A stretch of DNA of 64,000 nucleotides from Ailanthus altissimus (taxonomy: Eukaryota > Streptophyta > Magnoliopsida > Sapindales > Simaroubaceae): positions 7,757,501-7,821,500 of the forward strand of contig OX327703.1 of the NCBI GenBank assembly GCA_946807835.1, given 5' to 3'. The stretch's first letter is position 1. Every line of letters starts with the position of its first letter. Positions 51,290 to 63,546 of this stretch are shown piece by piece. Under the pieces are notes generated by a model. It ran no database searches, had not been told where the DNA came from, and saw only the letters and a program-made list of their open reading frames with translations. The position numbers and the translations under genes were made by a program.

Positions 51290-52727
51290 ATAAGATATTA
51301 TATTCTCAAGTATTTTAGCACATGAGATTTTATTAAGACGCGTACATACCAAACATTTATATGAAAAATTATGGTTATATCTAGGCAAAAGACGTAACAT
51401 ATTCTTTCATATAGAATTTTATTTGATTACTGGTTTGAAGAAAGAGGATCATCTCGTGATAAGTGGGTTAGGTGATAAACTATAACATAAATAATTTTTG
51501 GATAGAAGTGAGTTAACTTACAGGGATTTGGATCCGTAGTTCATGAGTGTTACATTTGACGATGACGATGACGATGATGTGTCTATTTTATATATTTCAT
51601 GAATTGTTAATGCTACGTGATCGTGATCAGAATAGTGCCATACAATATTTTGTACTTCGTCTCGTAAATAATTTTGATGAATTTAATGTCTATCATTGGG
51701 ACACGATTGTATGGATTGTACTTTATAATAGTTTATGCATGGCTCTAATTAAAAAGTTAGTGAAGGTAAAAAAAGTGGGCTCTCCGAATAAGGAATCATA
51801 CAACTTATATTCATTTAATAAAGCATTCTTGGTGAGTAATTCTATTTTTTTAATTCATTATCATATTGGGATACAAAAAAATTTATTTTGTTGACATTGT
51901 AATTTTTTATTTATTATCATCTTAGGTGTGGATCTACGAGGTGATCCCGATATGTGAGGAGCTATTTGTTTATAGGAATAAGGACTATTTTTTGTGAATT
52001 CTAAATTGGTTTGGTACGAGCATCTCATTATACAAAAGTATCATAAATATCCTCTTCGATGGTGTTGGGATATGCTTTTACATTCAACAAAAAATATATA
52101 TAATTTCCTTATAACTTTTGTTATTGTCCTAATAACGATTAACAAGCTTACAATATTATAAAGGTTTTGAAGATTCATAAGAAGTTGGTGCCCCATAAAT
52201 ATGAGAAGAGTGCGGACTATTGCTTGGCAACAAATTTACGCATTCTATCAAAAAAATGGGAAGGGAGTCTTAAGTTGGAGAAAGTTGAGATTCCAGACAC
52301 CAATTCACTGATGATGTTTAGCCTGACTACGAATTTCAAACCCCGCCCGTGACTAAATCAATGATATAATAATTTAATTTTTTCCCTTGAATTATAATTA
52401 CTTATATTATTGCTGAGTATTAGCTTGTGAAAATTAATTATAATTACTTATATATAGTTTGAGTCTGACACATCATTATTGCAGTATCATATCCTGGAGA
52501 AGATGATGGATGATCTTAAAACAAGACTATTTACTAGGATTGATAAGGTTAACTCAGAGCTTTCCACCAAGATTGATCGTGTTAGCTCAGAGGTGATAAG
52601 TAGGGTGGCCAAGGCCAAAGAAGATATCTTGCATCAAATATCTCTCTTGATACAACAGTTTAAGCCAACTAAAATCTTTGAGGATACAGGACAAAGTATG
52701 ATACGTTTTAAACCTAAATTTCATTAG
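51290..52727 (+). pseudogene. DUF1985 / Ulp1-protease-type transposon gene, degenerate
   Basis: Plus-strand frames from about 51300 read AHEILLRR and YLGKRRN, then LITGLKKEDH, then VTFDDDDDDVSILY. A clear block follows at 51660-51800: FDEFNVYHWDTIVWIVLYNSL and KKESYNLYSF-like residues, with WIYEVIPICEE at about 51915. These are the conserved points of DUF1985, found in plant MULE-associated genes that also carry a Ulp1 cysteine protease. 52479-52720 is a charged heptad-like segment (IDKVNSELSTKIDRVSSEV), a possible coiled coil. The protease domain is not seen. Stops and shifts separate the pieces. Whether the carrier is a MULE cannot be shown without its ends. Confidence 0.7.
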
Positions 52728-53039
52728 GTACAAATTTTAATAAGTTAATATATTAACTAGTGTTGTTTAGTTTTGTAAGGTACCAAATTCATAGTTATTG
52801 ACTTTCAGGCATTTGCTCATGCAGGCAAGTCTCAGCATTAGCCTATGACAATGGATATACAACATGTAGCTGATAGCCCTGCAAGGGTAAAACTTATACT
52901 TGCTCTGTTGGGTCAAAACATGAGCAGGTATGGGTGATCCGAAAAATGGGTTGTTATCAAACCTCAATAGAATAAGTCTCGTCATAGGTAAGGAGGCCGT
53001 CAAAGGGCACAAACTTGAGGTTGATATTAACCTCCATAA
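52728..53039. other. Spacer between DUF1985 remnant and pararetrovirus remnant
   Basis: No coding frame recognised. It may include viral leader sequence upstream of the primer site. Confidence 0.35.
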
Positions 53040-53053
53040 TGGTATCAAAGCCA
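53040..53053 (+). other. tRNA-Met primer site of an endogenous pararetrovirus
   Basis: TGGTATCAAAGCCA differs at one position from the tRNA-Met complementary motif that marks the genome start of Caulimoviridae. It lies 78 bases before the ATG of the movement-protein region. Copia elements use the same motif, but no LTR end adjoins it here, which favours the viral reading. Confidence 0.6.
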
Positions 53054-53130
53054 GTAGATTTCAGTACTATTATTCAAATAATCTAGTTTTCTAATCTATA
53101 TTAACTTGTGGATGAAGTTATTTTACACTT

Positions 53131-53702
53131 ATGGAGTCATCTTCTTCCTCTTCCTTCAGCATACAATTACCCCTTCCTATTCTAAGTCCTTCCTTTTCTA
53201 CACTTTCACTTTCTTCTTCTCTTAAATCCACTTATTCATCTAGGATCGACCACCTATATAAAATTACATACCTTTTTGAAGAACAACGTACACCTATAAC
53301 TAACCTACCCATTCTAAATTCATACACAGCCTTCCTTAGACCACCAAGATCTCTTTTTTTATCAGTCAAGAATCTAATCAATCCCCAATGCCTAAAAACC
53401 AAAGAATACATCTAGGCTACCCGATTTGACCAACACTTTTACCAACAATCACAGAAGAACATCTGGTACCTATAAAATTTCCTGATGATCTAATCCCTCA
53501 ATAAATCCGTTAAGGATACACTCATTTACACTTTGGTGCTGTCTATTTTACCCTTACCTTTCATAGCAAAAAAGGTCTTGGCACAGATGCTAGAATAACT
53601 CTTCTTAATACCATATTTTTTTCTTATAAAGATGCATGCATTAGAACTGTACAAACAACCCTTAATGGTGGAACTGTTCGCGTCACTCTCTACCCTAATT
53701 TC
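53131..53702 (+). pseudogene. Endogenous pararetrovirus movement-protein region, N-terminal part, broken
   Basis: An ATG at 53131 opens a Ser-rich leader that stops at 53413 (TAG). Further stops and at least one frameshift follow. The part at about 53530-53697 resembles the core of 30K-type movement proteins, which help caulimovirids pass through plasmodesmata. The resemblance lies in the block that begins with an HFG-like motif and ends with a TLNGGTVRVTL-like strand. At 53702 it is cut by the LTR insertion; the downstream half is at 57913. Florendovirus-type affinity is an inference. It is an old inactive insertion, with no usable frame. Confidence 0.6.
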
Positions 53703-56700
53703 TGTTGGGGATAAATTATATACGAGTGTATGCATTTGCAATTGTGTTTATTACAAAAATAATACGTATCTAATACATATTTAACGTAATGGAATATTTA
53801 AATATACAATAAATACATAAATATATATTAATCAAATTAATATATTAATAGTAAAATTGAGAAATTACTAGTACGTGTAACGTTTTACACGTATTCCTTT
53901 GGAGTCCACCTAGAATTTCACTCGTAGGCAATTCTAATTACTAACTTTGTGGGTTTGACAAGTTAGAACAATAGCTCCTCAACCCAACACGGGATTAACA
54001 CTTAACCCCAAATGGCCGGTTTTTAATTCTTTACTCTTTCTCTCCTCCGATTCAAGGAAATAGAAGGGAAACAACAATTGCTTCTCCAATTCAAGAGCAA
54101 TGAAATAGAAAATACAAAGGAAAATTAACTCTTAATTTTCCTCACCCAAATTTCCATTTCTCTTTCACACAAATATATCTCCATTTATATTAAAATAATA
54201 ATATTATAATATTATATTAATATAAATAGCCATTATTGGAAAATATAATAATAAAATAATAAAAATAATATATTTTATATATAATGCATGATAGTTGTCA
54301 TGCATTATATATATTATATTATTAATAATAGAATATTATAAAATAATATATATTAATAGATATATAATGATTATTTAATAATTAAATAATTATAGTGTGA
54401 AATAACTATTTTGTCCCTCATAAATAGTTATCAAGTATACCCTTTAGCGGGTTCCACCAAATCGCATACCTGGGTAAACTCAACCGAGAGTCCACAATGC
54501 ACCACTTGTCATTTTATAATTAGTGAATAACAATTATTGATTAATTGTTGCATTTAACGCTTAAACACGGACATGTGTGCATTCCTGTGGTAGTGCTGGA
54601 TATTACTAGATTAAACAATTTAATCCAGTACGCTGCCGCAGTGCACAATGAGTACACTCCATATCGCGGGACTCCTTAGGTCCACACCCGATTCGTCAAA
54701 TGAAACTCTTTAATAAGTCCGTGAGCAATGCCCCACGCACACGTCACGAATATTATAAATCAGCGCGTTGAACCATACAAGTTGAGGTTACAACGCATAC
54801 TATAGTCCTTCTATCATATATATCTTAGATGTACGGGGACATAGATCAACACCATCAAATCGTCATGTGCTCATTCGTAAATCTATCTCCAGAATGTTAT
54901 CTCATTGAATAATATAAGCAAACTTTTTACCAAATTATTTAACCCTGTGGAAACACCTTTCTTGGGGTTCATTGCTTAAGGCCATAAGACTTTTTTGAGA
55001 TACTATCTTAGAGCATCTGGATATATCACTCCTTATAAGAGTTTATGGATCCCATATCTGCACACATCGGACTCCATGAGTATCAGACTATACCTTGCGA
55101 CACCCAGCGGTCAGACCATAAAAGGTCTCTGAAATGCGTGAAACCAAAGCATAGTGGATTACTCACAAGCCCACCGTGGTGCTCAGGTCAAAGGACCACG
55201 TATACTACTCAACTCGAGAGGACCTTCCATTGATGGCAACATAAGATGTCTATTGGGGTCCTCATGAGTCTGTTCAGTACTCAGTCCTAACTGAATACCC
55301 GTATGCCTAAACAATCTCCAAGATCCTAGTCAGTTAGGAACGACCAACTATACCCTATAGATATAGGCATACACTGATCTATGCGAATTAATGGAATCTA
55401 CCAACAGACCTGCGTTAGTAGAAATAGTTCAGGAACAATATATTTGAGAACATGCTTGTATGATGACACATCCTAACAACCCATTTCAACTCTTGCAAGT
55501 ATATCATTATAAGCATATTCTGATGTCTTTGTATCGTTACAGACAATGTTCCTGTTGTCGGGGATCTAATATATGTGGGTGTATGCATGTGCTATTGTGC
55601 CTATTGCCTAATTACGTATCAAATACGAATTTAAACACAGCAGAAGCGTAAAACATGCAATAAATAAATATATCAATCACATTAATATATAAGTATGATA
55701 TTGAGAACTCACCTCAACGTATAACATTATACACGTAATTTTTCGAAGTCCGCATAGAGACTAACTTGTGGGCAATTCTAGTCACCAACACGGTGGACTT
55801 GGTGAGCTAGAACAACAGCCCAATATCTAGCACGAGATTAACTCTTAATCCCCAAAATGACGGAGTGTGTGTTTTTATCATTTTCTCCAAAAGGATAAGA
55901 AATTGAGAATTTGAAGCAATTCATAATTGCTCCAATTGGAACCATAAAGAAAAATGAAACAATTTTTCTTTATGCTCCAATTTCATTTTTCCCTTTTTTT
56001 TTTGCCATTTCTTCTTCTTCTTCTCTTTGTTTTCTTATTTCTTTTCTTTCTCCATTTCTTTCTCTTTCTCACGGGCACACACCAACACTTCCACAATTTC
56101 ATATCTCTCTCTCTTTATATATATATAAATAATAATATAATATATTTTATAATATAAATAATAATAAAAAATACATAATGGGTGCCAACTATTTGGCACC
56201 CAAATAAAATATTATTATATATATAATATCATACAATAAAATATTAAATAATATAATATATTAATATATTATATAATATAATAAGAGAGATATTTTGATT
56301 ATTTAATCATTAAATAATTAAAGTATGTAATGGCTATTTTGCTCCTCATAAATAGTTACCAAACATACCCTCTAGTGGGTTCCACCAAATTTCACACTTG
56401 GATAAACTCAACTAAAGGTCCATAATACATCATGTGTCATAATACAATTAGTAAATAATTATTATTAACTAATTGTTGTATTTAACACTTAAATACAAAT
56501 ATGCATGTATTTTCGTGGTAGTGCTGAATATTGTTGGATTAAACACTTTAATCCGACACGTTGCCCCAGTGCACAACGAGTACACTCTATATCGCAGAAT
56601 CTCTAGGTCCTACGCTCGATTTGTCAAATGAAACTATTCTATGAGTTCGTGAGCAATGCTCCACGCACACATCACGGATATACAAATCAACGTGTTGAAT

Positions 56701-57907
56701 CATGCAAGCTGAGGTTACAATGCATATGTATAGTCCTTCCGTCATGATATTTTGGATGTGTGAGGATATAGATTATCACTATCAAATCCCCTAGTTCTCA
56801 TCCATGTCTTATCTCCAAACTAGTATCTCACTGAACAATATGCGCAAACTCTTTTTTCATATTGTTCTACCCTAACGGAACTCTTTCCCAAGATTAATAC
56901 TTATGGCTACAAGATTTTTTGAGATACAGTCTCGAAGCATCTGGATATCGAACTTTCTATACGAGCTGATGGATCCCATATCTATACACATCGGACTCCA
57001 TAAGCATCGGACCATACCCAACAACACTCAGCGGTCACACTATGAAAGGTTTGTGACATGCGTGGAACCAAAGCATGGTGGATCACTTACAAGCCCATCA
57101 TAGCACTCAGGTCAAAGGACCACGTATACTACTCAACTCGAGAGGACCCTCCGTTGACAGCTTATATAAGATGTCTATCGAAGGCCCTCATGAGTCTGTT
57201 CTATATCCAGTCCTAATTGGATACCCATATGTTAATACGAGCTCCAAGCTTATAGTCGGCTAGGAATGACCATCTATACCCTATAGGTATGACATATGCT
57301 GATCTATATTTAAGGTATCCACCGACAGACCCGCATCGACAGAAATAGATCAAGGAAAATTATTCGAGAACATACTTGCGCAACTAGCATTTTCTGGCAC
57401 CCGATTGCAACTCTTGTAACTATGCAATTACTAGTATATTCCCAGGTCTATGTCCCATTACAAACAAGGCTCCAACTCTTGGATATGATGAGTATTATAA
57501 CTAGCTAACCCTTAACTGTGCTAATATTTAGCATTTATATCTCTCAGCGTGGCTAACCATATGCCTTTATCTAAACTCCTTTAAATCTGATCTGAACTCG
57601 TTCAGATCTACAATGTTTGTAACGTTATATTGCATAATACTATATAAAAACCCAAGTATATGTATATTCAGGGATAACACATAAGCACCGACCCTAACAG
57701 TTCTAAATCTTTAAATATTTACTAACTCTTAGCATTGGTTTAAATTCCTTTAGACCATATTTGAACTTCTTCAGATAATACAGAGTCTGTAATGTAATAA
57801 GTATTAAACCATATTATTAAAATATTTAGTAATATAACAAAATATACTCTGTATAGATATCAAATATTTATATACAACTGGGATGGCATGTAGGCACAAC
57901 CCTAACA
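53703..57907 (-). mobile_element. Copia solo LTR, itself split by a second solo LTR
   Basis: Starts TGTTGGGG, ends CCTAACA, and is flanked by an exact ATTTC duplication (53698-53702 and 57908-57912). The inner LTR at 55553-57699 must be removed to see it whole: 53703-55552 plus 57700-57907, about 2.06 kb. It belongs to the same family as the LTRs at 1, 18143, 29167 and 35947. No internal region remains, so it is a solo LTR, younger than the pararetrovirus copy it interrupts. Confidence 0.9.
55553..57699 (-). mobile_element. Copia solo LTR nested in a related solo LTR
   Basis: 2147 bases, TGTTGTCG to CCTAACA, flanked by GTTCC (55548-55552) and GTTCT (57700-57704), one mismatch. It aligns with its host LTR through most of its length, for example GGACTCCATGAG/GGACTCCATAAG, AAAGGACCACGTATACTACTC, and CTAGTGGGTTCCACCAAAT/TTAGCGGGTTCCACCAAAT. 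A CT/T-rich tract lies at 55985-56120. It is the youngest layer at this locus. Confidence 0.9.
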
Positions 57908-57912
57908 ATTTC

Positions 57913-58700
57913 GGCATGCTTATTTCTGACCCTTACCTCATATAAATACTCAAAGCTTAAATCTCAATTACATAAGCTATACTTGAAGCCAACACGTTTG
58001 CAATCACTCTCTATTACCAGATGGTTTATAGAGTATGGAACCATGCTCTTATTTTTTGTACTCCTATGCTAACAAAGATGCTCTCCTCCCTCAATTGAGT
58101 CCAATAAAGCTCTATCCTGCACTTATGTGCTGAGACAGTTATCCACTAAAGAGCTAACAAAGCTTCTTCTAGACTCATGGATAACCAAATATGAGCAACA
58201 TTACAAACAAACCAAGACACCAAAATCTATATAGTCATTAACCCATTCTTTCTTCCAAAGGAAAGATAGACAAGTAGAAATATGTTTTGAAAAACTAGGC
58301 CCTTCGGCTCCACTTTACCTTTTTCTTACATAGTTTATGCTCCAACCATACATATATAATCCTAAATCAATTAATGGTTTACTCATCTCAGCATTCAATG
58401 GCAAAAGAGAATTGATACGTCCATTTAGAGATCCTAAGACAGGATACTATTACTAAGACATGGATTGTCACTGCCAACTATGCCTAAATACTCCGTTCTC
58501 TGATAATGAATATTACCTTAGTAGAAAAAAGAAAAATGGGAAAGAAAATTTCTCAACAATTCTTGAAAGAAAGATACGAAGATGGTGATCTAGATGTTGG
58601 ATTATTGGGACATCCCGCAGGAAAATTTGACTATTATATCACCTATTTCAAATATATACCCAAACCTATCAAAACTGTTACACCATGCAAACCCAAATAG
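57913..58700 (+). pseudogene. Endogenous pararetrovirus movement-protein region, second part, broken
   Basis: Resumes directly after the LTR target duplication at 57912 and continues the frame interrupted at 53702, then shows many stops and shifts. A last open piece at 58506-58700 contains short Lys-rich and GLLGHPAGKFDYY-like stretches. In caulimovirids the movement protein is followed by the coat and pol domains in a polyprotein, which fits the next feature. Function is lost. Confidence 0.55.
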
Positions 58701-58742
58701 TTTTACCCAAAACACCAACCAAAACCAGTCTCACAAATCTGC

Positions 58743-59380
58743 ATGTTTTCCTCAAAAGAACTTCCTCCATTAACCCCTCAACAAAACCCAAAAGAAAAAA
58801 CAGTCAAACAATGGAAAGTGAAAAATCCAAACACACGACAAGCTGATGGTTCATACGAACAAGTTTCTCCAGTAGAAGCTATTTTAAATTGGCAATCTCA
58901 AAATGCAGTGGCACAAAATAAAATCCTTCAAAGGATTGAAGAATCCTAACATCGCCTAGAAACAACAATTGATTCAGGGCTATCAACTCATAAAGTAGTT
59001 TTGAATAAATTAAAGAAAGAAATCCAACAACTACATGAACAAATTCTGGGCTTGATTAGACAAAGACTTCCATTCAATGAATAGGAGAAACAAATTAAAA
59101 ACTTCAAACCCAACTTGCAAGTCTTGAAAGAGGCTTCATAGAACCTTGTAAACCAGCAGATACCTTTATGAAAGTCTTATAACCATTACAACCGTTTCTT
59201 TCTTATATTCCAGTTCCATCTTTGGGAATAGCTCTAACCTAATCCTTCAGAAGAAGAAAAAAATCCAACCAAAACCCATAGATCTATAAGAAAAGAACCT
59301 GAACCATCTCAACCACCAAAACCCTAAAACAAACTACCTAATACTTTACCTTTAATGTGAGTCCGTGAAACACCAATCCC
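58743..59380 (+). pseudogene. Pararetrovirus polyprotein segment after the movement protein, broken
   Basis: 58743-58946 is open with a Trp-Lys-Val motif, then a Glu-Ala-Ile-Leu-Asn-Trp-Gln motif and an Asn/Gln-rich heptad-like end. This resembles the linker before the capsid part of florendovirus-like polyproteins. Beyond the stop at 58947 the similarity fades into short Lys/Gln- and Pro-rich pieces with more stops up to about 59380. No capsid zinc finger, protease, RT or RNase H is seen, so the viral copy is 3'-truncated by the Athila-like element. Confidence 0.5.
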
Positions 59381-59629
59381 AAAACCAATAATGTTCCCCC
59401 TTTCTCAAATCCTAGTTCATGGCGACAGTACCCAATGCCCTAGCTGTAGTGCGAGTCCTAGTCCGACGAGATTTGAGATTTTCAAGTTCATATCAATCCC
59501 TATAAAAGGCCACTCGACCGCAAACTTTAAAAAATCACCTAAGAGCAATTCAAGAACACCAAGAATACAGAGTACAAGTGTTAGAGAGCAATAGGAGTTT
59601 AATTGAAGCTACCTTAGAGAGAGATTCAA

Positions 59630-62446
59630 TATCACGCCCCAAACCCAAAAGCTTTGACACACGATATAACTTACACTCATTCAATAATGTGCACTCATAA
59701 TTAATATTACATAAAAGTTTAAACTTAAATTCAACATAGGAATCATTAGCAAGTTGCTAGTAAGTTCAATACAAAGTTTCACTCATGACCATACTTGATG
59801 AAACATAAACCATATACAACCGCACCTAATAAAATAATACATAAGTATTTATTTAATGGGGACAAATAAAATATCTTAAACTATGTATCCACAAATGAAA
59901 CACTTAGCAACCTAGCAACTTAGGGAACCCAAGGGACAGAAAAAGCATTGCCAAATTCGCTAAGCACACATGTACCTTATTTACCTGAAATCACTATAAA
60001 CGTAATGAGTATGAAACTCAGTAAGCATACTAGTTTTTCATATATCAAAATAAAAATAGATATATGTACACAATGCATGTGTATGATATGCTGTGATAAA
60101 TCAAAATCATAATCTTATCAAATCACATGTCAGATAAGCACTTACATATTCTTTCAAAATATATAATAGGAATACCATCACTCAACTACTACTTAATAGG
60201 ACTTCCATATCACATATCAAATAATGAGCCAAATGTCACTTGTAGGTGACATACCATATGAGAGGAATAGTACAAGTGAGGTTTAAATTACACATATATA
60301 ATGCTCATGCCCGAAAGGTAAGAGCCAAACCCTTACCCTGATCATTAGTGAGTCCTCTCACATGCACCAATACACCACCACATGAATGTGATGACTCAAT
60401 CTTCCTTTAGGTACCAATAGGATCCTCCCTACATGCGAAACTTATAACATATATCAATCTCGAAGGAAAGACCATACATAAAGGCTCCACAAATCACATA
60501 AGATGCCTACTAAGTCAACAGTGAGTTCAAGCATCCTCAAAATACAAAATATTTCTCATAAACATATCACACTTCAAAAGTTTTCTTTTTTAAATACATT
60601 TTATTTTGAAAGCTCACTTTTAAAAATACATATATATTATATATGTCCATGCTGACTTTCATAAACACATGTCTTTCACATTTCATATCAAAATATACTT
60701 TAGCATAAGATAAACATATTTCTAAGCACATTTATAAAATCATACGTAAACAATGACTATGTTTATTGTGATTTCAGTAAAAGTCTAGTATACTTACCTC
60801 TTAGCACTTTCGGGTATAAGGCTTAATTCTCCTTAACTTATCAATGGAGATTAATCATTTCATAAGCCTCAATATTCACACAAAATACTTTAAATAGCTT
60901 ACAAAATTACACATATTGCACTTATCACATCAAATTGGTCTAATTACTTGATTTCTCAAAACCTGTCATTCTGACCACTCACACTTAACAAACTTTGCTT
61001 ATATATCAAATGATGTCCAATTGCTCCAAAATTAAAATATATCTTTCTTAATTCATATATCCTCCTTATATATGAATATTATATCATAATTCCTACACAA
61101 TCTATTTCATAAACACCATCAAATCCAAACTATTATTCTGGCGGGATCAAGATATTTACTAAACGGTATTTAGTCTCCTAATTTTATAAAATCATATACT
61201 AACTCAAAATTTATAAAACTATAAAAAAAATTACTCTTGACACATATTAAATCCATGATAAATATTTCACTTCAAAATCCCTGCCAAAAGTATTTTAAAA
61301 CTATTTTATTCCATAGCTTTAAAAATCTGTTAATCAAATACTGTAATGAGCTGATACACTTTAGAAAATCATAAACATTTAACCACATTGATATAAATTC
61401 TCAATTTTGAATATATCATATTATACATATAAATGTATTATATTCCAAAATTTTGTAATTTTTGAAAATCATACAACAGATAAAAAATTATTTGTCACTG
61501 TATCATATTGTTAACACAGGAAATTTCTAGAATTTAACCACATTGAGCTGATACACTTTAGAAAATCATAAAAATTTAACCACATTGATATAAATTCTTA
61601 ATTTTGAATATATCATATTAGACATACAAATGTATTATATTACAAAATTTTGTAATTTTTGAAAATCATTCAGCAGATAAAATTTATTTTTCACTGTATC
61701 ATACTGTTAACACAGGAAATTTCTAGAATTTCAGAGTCATTTTGGTAAATTCACTAAAACTTCAATTTATAGAATTGTTAATCAATTCAAAGTCTAAAAT
61801 GATTCTAGACATGTCTAGTTCTATATCACAAAATCCAAAACCATAATCAACGCACAACAATTTATAAAATTCCTAGATCAAGAGACTATCAAGTAGAAAT
61901 TTTGTAATTCATCATGATTTATCAAGCTATCTACATAGATCATCATCAATTCTCACAATATCTTACGAAATACACATCAAATCCTCAATTATACATATTT
62001 CCAGAAATTAAAACATAAAGGAATTAATTAATTTAACAGTTAGAAACTAAGAAAAGGTTATAATATACCTCTTAAAGCTTAAATTCCAACTTTCTTATTC
62101 TTCTTCTCTTTCTCTCCCTTTTCTTTCTCTCTTTTCTCATTCTAAAAGAGGTAGCTCGACCAAAATGAGGGAATTAGGGTTTCAAAAGTGTAGTTTTATA
62201 CTAAGAGGCTAATTATTTGTATTTATAAATTTGCCCCCAAAATTTTCAAAGTATTATAATTTGGTCCCTAAAATAAATCTAAGTCTGACAAATAAACCCA
62301 ATACTAATAGTATGTCATTAATCTATACAAACAATACTAATAACAATACATAAATTAAGTATCATCCACATACAAATAAAATATTAATATTATACATATA
62401 TATATAAATATTTATTCTTTTCAGTGTTGGATAAGTGGTTACTACA
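59630..62446 (-). mobile_element. 2.8-kb solo LTR, exact TSD, nested in the Athila-like LTR
   Basis: Flanked by TTCAA on both sides (59625-59629 and 62447-62451). On the minus strand it begins TGTAGTAACC and ends GGGGCGTGATA, where the final CA became TA. It includes an AGAGAGAAAG-rich leader (about 62090-62150) and an internal 197-base tandem duplication. There is no coding content. Long-LTR Gypsy origin is inferred from length and ends. Confidence 0.88.
61348..61733. repeat. 197-bp tandem duplication inside a solo LTR
   Basis: Unit 1 is 61348-61544 and unit 2 is 61545 to about 61733; both start GAGCTGATACACTTTAG, and both contain GGAAATTTCTAGAATTT near their ends. Between them is the 9-base filler AACCACATT, which also occurs inside each unit. 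Confidence 0.92.
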
Positions 62447-63325
62447 TTCAAGGCGTTCTTCGACAAAGAGAGATTCAAGGCTTTCTTAGGCATCAAGAGT
62501 ATCTTAGGTAGCGCTATCAAGACAAATTCGACGTCTATATTAGTTTGCTATTGATTGTATCATGATTTATTATTATTTTTAATGATGTTCTCTTGTAGCC
62601 ATGAACTAAATTTATTTTCTAGGGTTAATACTTGAACTCAATATGTGCGCTTAATTGCTATATCTTTTTAATATTTAACAACCTTAGTCCTTTGTTATTC
62701 AAATTACTTGTTCTTAATGCTTCAATATATCTGGCCAATCTATAGTGAATGAATTGGTAATTCTTTTGATAAACTCGGAAGAGGAATCATAATATTTAGA
62801 CCTAGGTAATTTGATGTGTGATTATATAGTAACATTCAATGTTGCATATGCACGTTTCAACTTAAGATAGGAATATACCTAATTGGCATGTATGATCAAT
62901 AAGACATAATCTTAATGAATCTTAATTTATTACAAGTACTATAGGAATATAGGTATTTGATAAATTAAGGTATACTTGCATGACCTTGGAAGAGGCTTAT
63001 GAATACATTAGTGTCTTGATCAATAACAAAGATTAAAGGAGTTAAATATTAGAGATTAATCATTAGAAAGCATATTGAGGAATAGTATTAATCCTAGGTT
63101 TTCTCTACATTGCTATAACCTAATTCTCTTTATATTGTGTCATTGATTTTATATTTTCTACATTAATTCTTAGATTTGTTTATTTTTCTGAATAATTATT
63201 AGAAAGACGTAATTTTAGTATTTGGTTAAAAAGAAGAAATTATCCCTGTGGGTTCGACATCTAACTTATTAAGTTCATTTATTACTTGTTACGATAGCGC
63301 AAGTATACGCTATCGCATTACGTTT

Positions 63326-63343
63326 TAGCGCCGTTGTCGGGGA
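63326..63343 (+). other. tRNA-Asp-type primer-binding site
   Basis: TAGCGCCGTTGTCGGGGA matches the TGGCGCCGTTG(C/T)CGGGGA site used by Athila/Tat Gypsy elements except for one G-to-A change. It lies three bases after the LTR end. Confidence 0.85.
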
Positions 63344-63546
63344 TAATATCTACGTTTTTGCCAATATTAATACCAATTTTTCTAGTTTTTACTTCAGATT
63401 ATTTTTAATATTTTTCTTAATTTAGTTTTACTTACTTTCTTTTGAGGTACATACAAAGATAAAAAAGTGAGGACTTAATTGCATTTGATCCAGAAATAGA
63501 AAGAACTTTAAGAAGAATTAGAAGAGGGCAAAATCAAGTCAACATT

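Larger units (their letters stand above)
59390..63322 (+). mobile_element. Athila-like Gypsy 5' LTR, split by a solo LTR
   Basis: Two parts, about 59390-59629 and 62452-63322, are separated by the insertion 59630-62446 and its repeat. The first holds a CG-containing U3 and a TATA box (59501-59507). The second aligns with the LTRs at 5082 and 26900 (TTCTAGGGTTAA, ACTTGTTACGATAGCGCAAG). The distance from TATA box to LTR end, insertion removed, is about 1.0 kb, against 0.98 and 1.07 kb in the other copies. The left border is uncertain. A primer site and gag follow, so this is the 5' LTR of an element running off the window. Confidence 0.75.

Noticed and set aside
55911..56157. Phe/Leu/Ser-rich frames suggesting a membrane peptide
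   Set aside because: They come from a CT/T-rich tract within a solo LTR.
59418..59629. Apparently open Arg-rich frame continuing across 62452
   Set aside because: The region has a TATA box and the expected TATA-to-end spacing of the Athila-like LTR; openness reflects low A/T content, and three stops occur. A pararetroviral origin was considered and is less likely.
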